DNA from: Streptomyces sp. SCSIO 75703 | GTDB lineage: Bacteria; Actinomycetota; Actinomycetes; Streptomycetales; Streptomycetaceae | Reading direction: 5' to 3' | Assembly: GCF_036607905.1 (NCBI RefSeq) | Contig: NZ_CP144555.1 | Span: 2,790,001 to 2,854,000, forward strand | Length of the DNA: 64,000 bases | Shown here: positions 20,592 to 30,531 of the stretch, one piece after another | How the letters are laid out: the number at the start of each line of letters is the position of its first letter | Position numbering within the stretch: the stretch's first letter is position 1 | The notes under the pieces: model-generated | What the model was told of the DNA's origin: nothing | The model's input: only the letters and a program-made list of their open reading frames with translations | Database searches by the model: none | Translations under genes and position numbers: made by a program

Positions 20592-20914
20592 CAGATGTCC
20601 TCACCCGTCCGCTTGGCAACGCGGATCTTGTTGCCCTCGTCGTCGAAGCGGTAACCGACGCGCGTGACGACCTTGGCGCCGTCCTTCTCCACGACCAGCT
20701 GGACGTTGGAGACGTGGATCGGGGCCTCGGTGGTCACGATGCCGCCGGCCTGCGAACCGCGAGCGGTCGGACCGGCCTTCGTGTGCTTCTTGACCCGGTT
20801 GACACCCTCGACCAGGACGCGCTCGTCGCGCGGGTAAGCGGCAATGACCTTGCCCTGCTTGCCCTTGTCCTTGCCGGTGATGACCTGGACCAGGTCGCCC
20901 TTCTTGATCTTCAT
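20591..20914 (-). CDS. rplX: 50S ribosomal protein L24
   Basis: L24 (uL24) initiates 50S assembly and lies at the tunnel exit. The 107-residue protein begins [20 protein letters not shown], a KOW fold. The start is taken at the ATG because GGAGGT, inside the last codons of rplN, is well spaced from it. A GTG two codons upstream overlaps the rplN stop but is too close to that site. Confidence 0.95.
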   Translation of the reverse strand: MKIKKGDLVQVITGKDKGKQGKVIAAYPRDERVLVEGVNRVKKHTKAGPTARGSQAGGIVTTEAPIHVSNVQLVVEKDGAKVVTRVGYRFDDEGNKIRVAKRTGEDI

Positions 20915-20916
20915 GC

Positions 20917-21285
20917 TCACAGCACCTCCGGCGCGAGGGAGATGATCTTCATGAACTTCTTCTCGCGCAGCTCACGGCCGACCGGGCCGAAGATACGGGT
21001 GCCACGAGGGTCGCCGTCGTTCTTGAGGATGACGGCGGCGTTCTCGTCGAAGCGGATGTACGAGCCGTCGGGACGGCGGCGCTCCTTGACGGTGCGAACG
21101 ATGACGGCCTTGACGACGTCACCCTTCTTCACGTTGCCACCGGGGATCGCGTCCTTGACGGTGGCGACGATGACGTCACCGATACCCGCGTAGCGGCGAC
21201 CGGAGCCACCGAGCACACGGATGCAGAGGATTTCCTTCGCACCCGTGTTGTCGGCGACGCGCAGTCGCGACTCCTGCTGGATCAC
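20917..21285 (-). CDS. rplN: 50S ribosomal protein L14
   Basis: L14 (uL14) forms intersubunit bridges. The 122-residue protein has [20 protein letters not shown] and ends [12 protein letters not shown], the last codons of which supply the ribosome-binding site of rplX. The gap from rpsQ is 188 bases with strong dyads. Confidence 0.97.
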   Translation of the reverse strand: MIQQESRLRVADNTGAKEILCIRVLGGSGRRYAGIGDVIVATVKDAIPGGNVKKGDVVKAVIVRTVKERRRPDGSYIRFDENAAVILKNDGDPRGTRIFGPVGRELREKKFMKIISLAPEVL

Positions 21286-21446
21286 GTCTATCTCCTGATT
21301 GTCTGCCGGTTCCCTCCGGGGGGTGAACCGGAGAGCCTGGCGGAACCGTCCTGCGGGCTTGCTTCCGCAGGAATTACTTGTGTCTTCGAGACCGGCGCCC
21401 GTGCCGGGGGCGGCTCACCCGCGGGTGGCCCGCCCCCGGCCGGGGG

Positions 21447-21471
21447 CGGAGGGGGCGCTCGGCCCCCTCCG
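21447..21471 (-). repeat. Strong hairpin after rpsQ
   Basis: A perfect 10-bp stem (CGGAGGGGGC and complement) with a 5-base loop is 2 bases after the rpsQ stop. It is followed on the minus strand by a second dyad (CGCCCCCGG/CCGGGGGCG, 21431-21448). There is no T-run, so it may slow RNA polymerase or protect the upstream mRNA rather than terminate. Confidence 0.5.
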
Positions 21472-21473
21472 GA

Positions 21474-21758
21474 CTACTTCGCCTTCTCGAGGATCTCGAC
21501 GACGCGCCAGCGCTTCGTCGCGGACATCGGCCGGGTCTCCATGAGGAGGACGCGGTCGCCGACTCCCGCGGCGTTCTGCTCGTCGTGCGCCTTGAGCTTC
21601 TCCGTACGGCGGATGACCTTGCCGTACAGCGCGTGCTTGACGCGGTCCTCGACGGCGACGACGACGGTCTTGTCCATCTTGTCGCTGACGACCAGACCCT
21701 CGCGGGTCTTGCGGAATCCGCGCACGGTCTTCTCTTCAGTCACGTTGCTCTCGCTCAT
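21474..21758 (-). CDS. rpsQ: 30S ribosomal protein S17
   Basis: S17 (uS17) binds the 5' domain of 16S rRNA. The 94-residue protein has [19 protein letters not shown] and [15 protein letters not shown] motifs, here [13 protein letters not shown]. Its ATG overlaps the rpmC stop (TGATG). Confidence 0.97.
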   Translation of the reverse strand: MSESNVTEEKTVRGFRKTREGLVVSDKMDKTVVVAVEDRVKHALYGKVIRRTEKLKAHDEQNAAGVGDRVLLMETRPMSATKRWRVVEILEKAK

Positions 21759-21982
21759 CAGGCGTTCTCCACCGTCTCGATGCCCAGCTCACGCTCGCGC
21801 ATCAGGGTGTAGATCCGCGCGATGTCCTTGCGGACCGCCTTGAGACGGCCGTGGTTCTCGAGCTGGCCCGTCGCCGCCTGGAAACGGAGGTTGAACAGCT
21901 CTTCCTTGGCCTCGCGGAGCTTCGCCAGAAGCTCCTCGTTGCCCAGTTCGCGCAGCTCGGACGCCTTGGTACCGGCCGACAT
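21758..21982 (-). CDS. rpmC: 50S ribosomal protein L29
   Basis: L29 (uL29) is at the tunnel exit and is a docking site for SRP and trigger factor. The 74-residue protein begins [20 protein letters not shown]. The ATG overlaps the rplP TGA (TGATG) and follows GGCAGGTGAAG. A GTG one codon earlier is a weaker candidate. Confidence 0.95.
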   Translation of the reverse strand: MSAGTKASELRELGNEELLAKLREAKEELFNLRFQAATGQLENHGRLKAVRKDIARIYTLMRERELGIETVENA

Positions 21983-22401
21983 CACGCTTCACCTGCCTCG
22001 CGCTTGACGATCCGGCACTTCATCGGCAGCTTGTGGGCCGCGCGGATCAGCGCCTCACGGGCGATCTTCTCGTTGGGGTACGACAGCTCGAACATCACGC
22101 GTCCGGGCTTGACGTTGGCGACCCACCACTCCGGGGAACCCTTACCGGAACCCATGCGGGTCTCGGCCGGCTTCTTCGTCAGCGGGCGGTCCGGGTAGAT
22201 GTTGATCCAGACCTTGCCGCCACGCTTGATGTGACGGGTCATCGCGATACGAGCCGCCTCGATCTGGCGGTTCGTCACGTACGCGGGGGTCAGCGCCTGG
22301 ATGCCGTACTCGCCGAACGCAACCTGCGTGCCACCCTTGGACATGCCGTTGCGCCGGGGGTGGTGCTGCTTGCGGTGCTTGACCCTACGGGGGATCAGCA
22401 T
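21982..22401 (-). CDS. rplP: 50S ribosomal protein L16
   Basis: L16 (uL16) lies near the A-site tRNA. The 139-residue protein begins [15 protein letters not shown] and contains [20 protein letters not shown] and [19 protein letters not shown]. It is 5 bases after rpsC. Confidence 0.97.
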   Translation of the reverse strand: MLIPRRVKHRKQHHPRRNGMSKGGTQVAFGEYGIQALTPAYVTNRQIEAARIAMTRHIKRGGKVWINIYPDRPLTKKPAETRMGSGKGSPEWWVANVKPGRVMFELSYPNEKIAREALIRAAHKLPMKCRIVKREAGEA

Positions 22402-22406
22402 GGTGG

Positions 22407-23231
22407 TCAGGCCTCCGTTCCGGTGCTCTCAGCCGGAGCGGCAGCCGCCGGGGCCTCGGCCTTGGGAGCCTCGGCGGCCGGAGCCTGCTGCTGCGGCTTG
22501 CGCCCGCGACGCTCGCCACCGCGGCCACGGGCCGGGCGGTCGCTGCCACCACGGGCCGGGCGGTTGCCGGCACGGGCGGCGGCGTTCTCGGCGCGGACCT
22601 CGGCGATGTTCTTGACGTCGCCCTTGTAGATCCAGACCTTCACGCCGATGCGGCCGAAGGTCGTCTTGGCCTCGAAGAAGCCGTAGTCCACGTTCGCGCG
22701 GAGCGTGTGCAGGGGCACACGGCCCTCGCGGTAGAACTCCGAGCGGGACATCTCGGCGCCGCCGAGACGGCCACCGCACTGGATCTTGATGCCCTTGGCG
22801 CCGGCCTTCATGGCGGACTGCATGCTCTTGCGCATGGCCCGGCGGAAGGACACGCGGGAGGAGAGCTGCTCGGCGACGGCCTGGGCCACGAGCTGGGCAT
22901 CGGTCTCGGGGTTCTTGACCTCGAGGATGTTCAGCTGGACCTGCTTGCCCGTGAGCTTCTCGAGGTCGCCGCGGATGCGGTCGGCCTCGGCGCCACGGCG
23001 GCCGATGACGATGCCCGGACGCGCGGTGTGGATGTCCACGCGGACCCGGTCACGGGTGCGCTCGATCTCCACCTTGGAGATGCCGGCGCGCTCCATGCCG
23101 GACGTCATCATCCGACGGATGGCGACGTCTTCCTTGACGTAGTCCTTGTACAGCTTGTCGGCGTACCAACGCGACTTGAAGTCGGTCGTGACACCGAGCC
23201 GGAACCCGTGCGGGTTTACCTTCTGGCCCAT
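22407..23231 (-). CDS. rpsC: 30S ribosomal protein S3
   Basis: S3 (uS3) shapes the mRNA entry channel. The 274-residue protein has [13 protein letters not shown], the KH domain [15 protein letters not shown], and [20 protein letters not shown]. After residue about 215 comes an extension of some 55 residues rich in Arg/Gly then Ala/Pro/Glu, longer than in E. coli (233). The start overlaps the rplV stop (TAATG). Confidence 0.97.
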   Translation of the reverse strand: MGQKVNPHGFRLGVTTDFKSRWYADKLYKDYVKEDVAIRRMMTSGMERAGISKVEIERTRDRVRVDIHTARPGIVIGRRGAEADRIRGDLEKLTGKQVQLNILEVKNPETDAQLVAQAVAEQLSSRVSFRRAMRKSMQSAMKAGAKGIKIQCGGRLGGAEMSRSEFYREGRVPLHTLRANVDYGFFEAKTTFGRIGVKVWIYKGDVKNIAEVRAENAAARAGNRPARGGSDRPARGRGGERRGRKPQQQAPAAEAPKAEAPAAAAPAESTGTEA

Positions 23232-23578
23232 TACCGGGTTCCTTCCTTGCTGCTGACGACCACGGTGATGTGGCTGGTCCGCTTGCGGATCCGGTAGGCA
23301 CGGCCCTGGGCACGCGGACGGAACCGCTTCAGGGTCGGGCCCTCGTCGACGTAGGCCTCGGAAATGAAGAGGCTGTCGACATCGGTGTGGTCGTAGTTGT
23401 GCGCGGCGTTGGCGATGGCGCTGTCCAGCACCTTGCCGACCGGCACGCTCGCGGCCTGCGGGGCGAAACGCAGGACCGCCTGAGCCTCCGCGGCATCCAT
23501 GCCACGGATGAGGTCCACCACGCGGCGGGCCTTCATGGGCGTGACGCGGATGTACCGCGCCTGGGCCCTGGCTTCCAT
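23231..23578 (-). CDS. rplV: 50S ribosomal protein L22
   Basis: L22 (uL22) lines the exit tunnel and is a macrolide-resistance locus in other bacteria. The 115-residue protein begins [20 protein letters not shown]. This ATG has GAAGGGAC upstream; an in-frame ATG eight codons earlier has a poorer site. The tip of the beta-hairpin ([13 protein letters not shown]) looks normal. Confidence 0.95.
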   Translation of the reverse strand: MEARAQARYIRVTPMKARRVVDLIRGMDAAEAQAVLRFAPQAASVPVGKVLDSAIANAAHNYDHTDVDSLFISEAYVDEGPTLKRFRPRAQGRAYRIRKRTSHITVVVSSKEGTR

Positions 23579-23622
23579 GGTTGTCCCTTCAGTGTCTGTC
23601 ATGATCTTTCACACCCCGCTGG

Positions 23623-23904
23623 TTAGCGGCGCTTCGACTTCCGGTCGTCCTTCACGTGACCCCGGAAGGTGCGCGTCGGCGAGAACTCGCCGAGCTTGTG
23701 GCCGACCATGGACTCGGTGACAAACACCGGGATGTGGGTCTTGCCGTTGTGCACCGCGATCGTGTGGCCGAGCATGGCCGGGACGATCATCGAGCGACGG
23801 GACCAGGTCTTGATGACGTTCTTGGTGCCGGCTTCGTTCTGCGTGTCCACCTTCTTGATCAGGTGGTCGTCGACGAAGGGCCCCTTCTTCAAGCTACGAG
23901 GCAT
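23623..23904 (-). CDS. rpsS: 30S ribosomal protein S19
   Basis: S19 (uS19) pairs with S13 in the 30S head. The 93-residue protein is [20 protein letters not shown] and so on, with [20 protein letters not shown] and the basic end [13 protein letters not shown]. It is 12 bases after rplB. Confidence 0.97.
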   Translation of the reverse strand: MPRSLKKGPFVDDHLIKKVDTQNEAGTKNVIKTWSRRSMIVPAMLGHTIAVHNGKTHIPVFVTESMVGHKLGEFSPTRTFRGHVKDDRKSKRR

Positions 23905-23916
23905 CTCAACCCGTCC

Positions 23917-24753
23917 TTAGCGCTTCTTGTTCGTCTTGCGGCGGCGGACGATGTACTTGTTCGACGCCTTCTTGGGCGAACGAGTACGGCCTTCCTTCTT
24001 GCCCCACGGGGACACGGGGTGGCGGCCACCGGAGGTCCGGCCCTCACCACCACCGTGCGGGTGGTCCACCGGGTTCATGACCACACCACGCACGGACGGG
24101 CGGACGCCCAGCCAGCGCTTGCGGCCTGCCTTGCCCCAGCTGATGTTGCTCTGCTCGGCGTTGCCGACCTCGCCGATCGTGGCGCGGCAGCGCACGTCGA
24201 CCAGGCGGATCTCACCGGACGGCATGCGGAGGTGGGCGTAGGCGCCCTCCTTCGCGAGGAGCTGCACCGAGGCGCCGGCGGAGCGGGCCAGCTTGGCGCC
24301 GCCGCCCGGCCGCATCTCGATGGCGTGCAGCGTGGTACCGACCGGGATGTTGCGCAGCGCGAGGTTGTTGCCCGCCTTGATGTCGGCGGCGGGGCCGTTC
24401 TCGACACGGTCGCCCTGGCCGAGGCCGCGCGGCGCGAGGATGTAGCGCTTCTCGCCGTCCGCGTAGTGGAGCAGCGCGATGCGCGCGGTGCGGTTGGGGT
24501 CGTACTCGATGTGCGCGACCTTCGCCGGCACGCCGTCCTTGTCGTGACGACGGAAGTCGATCACGCGGTAGGCGCGCTTGTGTCCGCCACCCTGGTGGCG
24601 AACGGTCACACGGCCGGTGTTGTTACGGCCGCCCTTGTTGTGGAGGGGGCGGACCAGCGACTTCTCCGGCGTGGACCGCGTGACCTCGACGAAGTCGGCG
24701 ACGCTGGAGCCACGACGGCCCGGAGTCGTCGGCTTGTACTTGCGGATACCCAT
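23917..24753 (-). CDS. rplB: 50S ribosomal protein L2
   Basis: L2 (uL2) is close to the peptidyl transferase centre and needed for subunit joining. The 278-residue protein has [18 protein letters not shown] and the conserved loop [16 protein letters not shown] with the functionally important His. It ends RTNKKR-like (RRRKTNKKR). Confidence 0.98.
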   Translation of the reverse strand: MGIRKYKPTTPGRRGSSVADFVEVTRSTPEKSLVRPLHNKGGRNNTGRVTVRHQGGGHKRAYRVIDFRRHDKDGVPAKVAHIEYDPNRTARIALLHYADGEKRYILAPRGLGQGDRVENGPAADIKAGNNLALRNIPVGTTLHAIEMRPGGGAKLARSAGASVQLLAKEGAYAHLRMPSGEIRLVDVRCRATIGEVGNAEQSNISWGKAGRKRWLGVRPSVRGVVMNPVDHPHGGGEGRTSGGRHPVSPWGKKEGRTRSPKKASNKYIVRRRKTNKKR

Positions 24754-24804
24754 TGTCTCTCAGTCCTCGGAAGTTCTTCCGAAATCTGGACGCTCAGACC
24801 CCCG

Positions 24805-25224
24805 TCAGGAGGTCGGACCGCCGAAGATGTCGATACGGTCGCCCTCGGCGAGGGTCACGATCGCGCGCTTGCTGTCCGCACGCTTGCCGAAGCCGGTGCG
24901 GGTCCGCTTGCGCTTGCCCTGACGGTTGATCGTGTTGACCCCGGTGACCTTGACCGAGAAGACCGCCTGGACGGCCTCCTTGATCTGGGTCTTGTTGGAG
25001 TTCGGCGCGACGACGAACGTGTACTTGTTCTCGTCCAGCAGCGCGTAGCTCTTCTCCGACACGACCGGCTTCAGCAGCACGTCGCGGGGGTCCGTGAACG
25101 CCTTGCTGACCGGGGTGACGACGGTGTTCTTGCCCTCGGCGGCGTGGCGGCGCGCCTTGGCGACGCGCGCGGCCTTGGCGGCCTTGGCCGCCTTCGAGGC
25201 GATGGACGGGTGACGCGTAGCCAT
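24805..25224 (-). CDS. rplW: 50S ribosomal protein L23
   Basis: L23 (uL23) is the main docking site for trigger factor and SRP at the tunnel exit. The 139-residue protein has an Ala/Lys-rich N-terminal extension of about 40 residues before the core ([20 protein letters not shown], then [13 protein letters not shown]). The ATG overlaps the rplD stop (TGATG), which fixes the start. Confidence 0.96.
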   Translation of the reverse strand: MATRHPSIASKAAKAAKAARVAKARRHAAEGKNTVVTPVSKAFTDPRDVLLKPVVSEKSYALLDENKYTFVVAPNSNKTQIKEAVQAVFSVKVTGVNTINRQGKRKRTRTGFGKRADSKRAIVTLAEGDRIDIFGGPTS

Positions 25225-25883
25225 CAGACCTCGCTCCCTTCGGTGTCGTTGGCCGTCTGCGGGCCGGCGACGAAGGACTCGAAAGCGGTCTTGGTGAAGA
25301 CCACGTCGTCCGAGACGAGAACGTCGTACGTGTTCAGCTGGCCCGGCTCCAGGATGTGGACCTGGGGCAGGTTGCGGGCGGACAGCCACGCGGCCTCGTC
25401 GGCGCGGTCGACGACCAGGAGCAGGTTCTTGCGCTCGCTGATCTTGCCGAACAGGCTCTTGGCGGCCTTCGTGGACGGCGTCTCGCCCTCGATCACGCCG
25501 GAGACGACGTGGATGCGGTTGTGGCGGGCCCGGTCGGTGAGGGCGTGGCGCAGGGCCGCGGCCTTCATCTTCTTCGGGGTCCGCTGCGAGTAGTCGCGCG
25601 GCTGCGGGCCGTGGACGACGCCACCGCCGGCGAACTGCGGAGCGCGGGTCGAGCCCTGACGGGCACGGCCGGTGCCCTTCTGGCGGTACGGCTTCTTGCC
25701 ACCGCCGCGGACCTCGCCGCGCGTCTTGGTCTTGTGGGTGCCCTGGCGGGCGGCTGCCAGCTGCGCGACGACGACCTGGTGGATCAGCGGGATGCTGACC
25801 TTCTCCACGCCGAAGATCTCCGCGGGGAGCTCGACGGTACCGGCCTTGTCGCCCGCCGGCGAAAGGATGTCAACAGTGCTCAT
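25224..25883 (-). CDS. rplD: 50S ribosomal protein L4
   Basis: L4 (uL4) reaches into the exit tunnel; in E. coli it also represses the S10 operon. The 219-residue protein has the tunnel loop [20 protein letters not shown] and [20 protein letters not shown]. It is 8 bases after rplC. Confidence 0.97.
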   Translation of the reverse strand: MSTVDILSPAGDKAGTVELPAEIFGVEKVSIPLIHQVVVAQLAAARQGTHKTKTRGEVRGGGKKPYRQKGTGRARQGSTRAPQFAGGGVVHGPQPRDYSQRTPKKMKAAALRHALTDRARHNRIHVVSGVIEGETPSTKAAKSLFGKISERKNLLLVVDRADEAAWLSARNLPQVHILEPGQLNTYDVLVSDDVVFTKTAFESFVAGPQTANDTEGSEV

Positions 25884-25891
25884 CGGTTACC

Positions 25892-26536
25892 TCAGGCCCC
25901 CTTGGCCGCGGTGCGGACCAGGACGAGGCCGCCGTTCGGACCGGGAACCGCGCCCTTGATGAGCAGCAGACCCTTCTCCGCGTCAACGGCGTGGACGGTC
26001 AGGTTCTGGGTGGTGACCCGCTCGTTGCCCATGCGGCCCGCCATGCGCTGGCCCTTGAACACACGACCAGGGGTGGCGCAGCCACCGATGGAGCCGGGGG
26101 CGCGGTGCACACGCTTGGCACCGTGACCGGCGCCGAGGCCACCGAAGTTGTGGCGCTTCATGACGCCGCTGAAGCCCTTGCCCTTGCTCTTGCCGGTCAC
26201 GTCGACCTTGACACCGGCCTCGAACACCTCGGCGGTGATCTCCTGGCCGAGGGTGTACTCGGCGGCGTCCGCGGTGCGGATCTCGACGAGGTGGCGGCGC
26301 GGGGTGACGTCGGCCTTGGCGAAGTGGCCCTTGAGGGGCTTGTTCACCTTGCGCGGGTCGATCTCGCCGAAGGCGATCTGGACCGACTCGTAGCCGTCGG
26401 CGTCGTTCGTACGGACCTGGGTGACGACGTTGGGTCCGGCCTTGACGACGGTGACCGGGACGACACGGTTGTTCTCGTCCCACACCTGCGTCATGCCGAG
26501 CTTCTCGCCCAGGATGCCCTTGATCTGCTTGGTCAT
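25892..26536 (-). CDS. rplC: 50S ribosomal protein L3
   Basis: L3 (uL3) is a primary 23S rRNA binder near the peptidyl transferase centre. The 214-residue protein begins [20 protein letters not shown] and contains [15 protein letters not shown] and [15 protein letters not shown]. The start is the ATG 16 bases after rpsJ; in-frame upstream codons belong to the rpsJ 3' end. Confidence 0.96.
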   Translation of the reverse strand: MTKQIKGILGEKLGMTQVWDENNRVVPVTVVKAGPNVVTQVRTNDADGYESVQIAFGEIDPRKVNKPLKGHFAKADVTPRRHLVEIRTADAAEYTLGQEITAEVFEAGVKVDVTGKSKGKGFSGVMKRHNFGGLGAGHGAKRVHRAPGSIGGCATPGRVFKGQRMAGRMGNERVTTQNLTVHAVDAEKGLLLIKGAVPGPNGGLVLVRTAAKGA

Positions 26537-26552
26537 CTTCAGATCACCGGCC

Positions 26553-26861
26553 TCAGAGCTTGATCTCGATGTCGACACCGGCCGGGAGGTCGAGTCGCAT
26601 CAGAGAGTCAACGGTCTTGGGGGTCGGGTCGAGGATGTCGATCAGGCGCTTGTGCGTGCGCATCTCGAAGTGCTCGCGCGAGTCCTTGTACTTGTGCGGC
26701 GACTTGATGACGCAGTACACGTTCTTCTCAGTGGGCAGCGGCACCGGGCCCGCGACCGACGCACCAGTGCGGGTCACCGTCTCGACGATCTTCTTCGCCG
26801 AGGAGTCGATGACCTCGTGGTCGTAGGCCTTGAGCCGGATGCGGATCTTCTGTCCCGCCAT
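26553..26861 (-). CDS. rpsJ: 30S ribosomal protein S10
   Basis: S10 (uS10) is in the 30S head and also pairs with NusB and NusG in antitermination. The 102-residue protein begins [20 protein letters not shown] and ends [10 protein letters not shown]. It is the first gene of the S10 operon, behind a leader of about 320 bases that carries a 25-base element also found before rpsL. Confidence 0.98.
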   Translation of the reverse strand: MAGQKIRIRLKAYDHEVIDSSAKKIVETVTRTGASVAGPVPLPTEKNVYCVIKSPHKYKDSREHFEMRTHKRLIDILDPTPKTVDSLMRLDLPAGVDIEIKL

Positions 26862-26925
26862 GGCTACTTCGTAGTCCTGTCTCTCGTGAACGCTCCGGAA
26901 CCCGGCGGAACAACGCCCCTCCCCT

Positions 26926-26950
26926 CCGACCCACGCGGTCGGGCGTGTCG
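26926..26950 (-). promoter_or_regulatory. Leader element shared with rpsL (rpsJ copy)
   Basis: 25 bases that match 45252-45276 at 24 positions. On the mRNA strand the core CCGACCGCGTGGGTCGG forms a 6-bp stem (CCGACC/GGTCGG) with a GCGTG loop. It is preceded by CGACACGC and lies 64 bases before the rpsJ start. Confidence 0.7.
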
Positions 26951-27191
26951 CGCTCCCGCTGACATGGATGTCCCTGGGCGGAACTTCCCTGCGAGGGGGA
27001 GTGCGGGTCCCTTCCGGGTCCGCGGGCGGGGGCGAGAGGCCCACCGGGTGCCTGGTCTGCACCCCGCTGACGCTTCCCGGAAGATTCCCGTACGTCCGCC
27101 CCTGATCAGGGGCGACGAGTACTGTGGGACTCGCTTCCGGTCCCCCCGGCGGGAGGCGCGCAGCATCGGCACTCGACCGAGCAACCCCGCT

Positions 27192-27222
27192 AGTCTGTCA
27201 CACCAGACGCGGCGCTGGCCAA
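27192..27222 (-). promoter_or_regulatory. Candidate rpsJ promoter
   Basis: On the minus strand TTGGCC (27222-27217), then 19 bases, then CAGACT (27197-27192). If the -35 is read as TGGCCA the spacing is 18. The -10 is one base off TAGACT. The long leader it implies is consistent with a regulated S10 transcript. Confidence 0.45.
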
Positions 27223-27415
27223 TCGAGCCGTAGAGATTACCCCGAGAGTGACCCACGTCAAACCGGCGCCCCGGAACACCCCCTCCCGTACCACCCCCTC
27301 GGCCACGTCCGGGCGGGCGCGGGGCCCGGGGAAGCGGGCGCCCCGGCACCGCCGGCCGCGGTGCGGCGCCGCGCCCGGCCGGGTGCCGACGGGGTGGGGC
27401 CGCGGGGACGCGAAG

Positions 27416-27450
27416 AGCGGCGGCACGGCCGGGGAGACCGTCCCGCCGCT
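27416..27450 (-). terminator. Terminator after gdhA
   Basis: An 8-bp outer stem (AGCGGCGG/CCGCCGCT) with an inner ACGG/CCGT pairing lies 29 bases beyond the gdhA stop. It is followed on the minus strand by CTTCGCG. Confidence 0.5.
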
Positions 27451-27478
27451 CGTGGCGGCACCGGGGGCACGACCGGGA

Positions 27479-29327
<1,849 letters not shown>

Positions 29328-29870
29328 ATGACACATCCAGGGGGAGACACGGACGTACCGGCACGGCGCTCCCGCCTCGCCGAGTACGCGGAGACGACGA
29401 CACCGCCGCCCACGCGCGCCGGACCGGCCGAACCCGCGCCGGCATCGGCAACGACGGGGACACCACCAGACACTGAGATCGCCTCCGCCTCCGAAGTGGC
29501 GGCCCGACGTGCAGAGTTCGCGGTCCTGCTGGCGACCTTCCGGGACACAGCCGTCCTCGTGCCGCTCCGCGGAGGCGGCTGGCTCACCGCCGACTTCGGA
29601 GGCGTGCGCTGGATTCTGGCCTTTTCCGACGAGTCGGCGCTGTCCCGGTATGCGCTCGCCCGCGACGAGGGCCACCTGGAATGGACCTACCAAGCGGTTC
29701 TCGGGGCCAAGCTGCTGGACCTGGCGGTGCCCGAGGCCGGTGTGCCGTGCGGCGTGGCATTGGACGTCGCCGATGGCCCCGAGCACGCGCTGCTGCTCCC
29801 ACCAGTCTCGGGAGTGGTGCCCGACGCCTTCGCAGTGGACCGAGCAGATCAAGGGGGAAGGCCTCGATGA
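29328..29870 (+). CDS. SseB-domain protein, first gene of the toxin operon
   Basis: The protein has 180 residues. Residues 1-50 are Pro/Thr/Ala-rich and probably disordered. Residues 60-170 resemble the SseB N-terminal domain (ASEVAARRAEFAVLLATFRD, then PLRGGGWLTADFGGVRWILA). In Streptomyces such genes are often found beside WXG-like toxin genes, but no function is established. The ATG follows AAGGGGG, and the stop overlaps the next start (ATGA). Confidence 0.65.
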   Translation: MTHPGGDTDVPARRSRLAEYAETTTPPPTRAGPAEPAPASATTGTPPDTEIASASEVAARRAEFAVLLATFRDTAVLVPLRGGGWLTADFGGVRWILAFSDESALSRYALARDEGHLEWTYQAVLGAKLLDLAVPEAGVPCGVALDVADGPEHALLLPPVSGVVPDAFAVDRADQGGRPR

Positions 29871-29965
29871 CCGAGGACGACGGCAAGGACCTGACGGCAA
29901 TCGGCCTGGACCAGATCGCCAAGGGACTGACGCTCGCACTGGACGAGTTGAGAGAGCTCGGGTGA
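29867..29965 (+). CDS. N-terminal fragment of a WXG-toxin partner protein (apparent frameshift)
   Basis: This 32-codon frame reads MTEDDGKDLTAIGLDQIAKG then LTLALDELRELG and stops at TGA. The next frame starts at an overlapping GTG and continues VIGEASTGRGFGDIALSG. Joining the two as ELG-VIG gives one continuous protein, as in the family as I remember it. The junction is CTCGGGTGATC; one more G would restore the frame. Either a base was lost in a G-run (in the genome or in the assembly) or the two pieces are made by coupled translation. Confidence 0.6.
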   Translation: MTEDDGKDLTAIGLDQIAKGLTLALDELRELG

Positions 29966-30531
29966 TCGGCGAGGCGAGTACGGGTCGGGGCTTCGGCGAC
30001 ATCGCCCTGTCCGGGCTCGACCTCGGCACGGAGGGCCTCACCCGCGTGTTCGTCTCCTTCTGCGAGCGCTGGGAGTGGGGCGTGCGCTCGCTGATCAACG
30101 AGGGCAACGGCTTCGCGCTCAAAACCGGCCTGGCGGCGGGCACTTACCACGAGACCGACCAGTACGTGGAAGGCGCCCTGAAGATCACGACCAACTCCCT
30201 GATGGGCAACCCCCATGCGAGGGAGGACGAGATCGCCGGTCTGGGCTGGCAGGAGGTCGTGTCGAACAACGTGGTCACCCAGGTCCGCGACGCCGACTAC
30301 AGCAAGGAGTCCTTCGAAGAGGCGTGGGACACCAGCACCCAGGCCTGGCGTGACACCGGCCGGGACGTCATGACCTCCGAGAACCTCGGCCTTCCAGGAT
30401 GGGGACCGGAGGCCGTGCGCAAGTCCGTCGGACTCCCGGACGCACAGTACGAGCGGATGCTCGACGAGAGCTTTGGCCCCTCCCCGGAACAACGCGCCGG
30501 GGCCCCGGGTGACGGTGAGGGCGACGGCTGA
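29962..30531 (+). CDS. Main part of the WXG-toxin partner protein
   Basis: From the overlapping GTG this is 189 residues. It is helical and acidic, with FCERWEWGVRSLINEGNGFA and two later Trp-rich helices (FEEAWDTSTQAWRDTGRD). A disordered tail ends FGPSPEQRAGAPGDGEGDG. It is probably the C-terminal part of a protein of about 221 residues whose first 32 are in the preceding frame. Proteins of this kind sit immediately before WXG-like toxin genes and may be chaperones or secretion partners (inference). Its stop overlaps the toxin ATG (TGATG). Confidence 0.6.
   Translation: MIGEASTGRGFGDIALSGLDLGTEGLTRVFVSFCERWEWGVRSLINEGNGFALKTGLAAGTYHETDQYVEGALKITTNSLMGNPHAREDEIAGLGWQEVVSNNVVTQVRDADYSKESFEEAWDTSTQAWRDTGRDVMTSENLGLPGWGPEAVRKSVGLPDAQYERMLDESFGPSPEQRAGAPGDGEGDG

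Larger units (their letters stand above)
26862..27478. other. Intergenic and leader region of the S10 operon
   Basis: 617 bases without a gene. The gdhA side holds that gene's terminator. A candidate promoter is near 27192-27222. From there to rpsJ, a long G/C-rich leader holds several dyads, for example CCCCTGATCAGGGG at 27100-27113. The element shared with rpsL is at 26926-26950. Confidence 0.6.

Noticed and set aside
22407..22780. Small Arg-rich frames inside the 3' part of rpsC
   Set aside because: They are shadows of the Arg/Gly/Ala-rich S3 tail in other frames.
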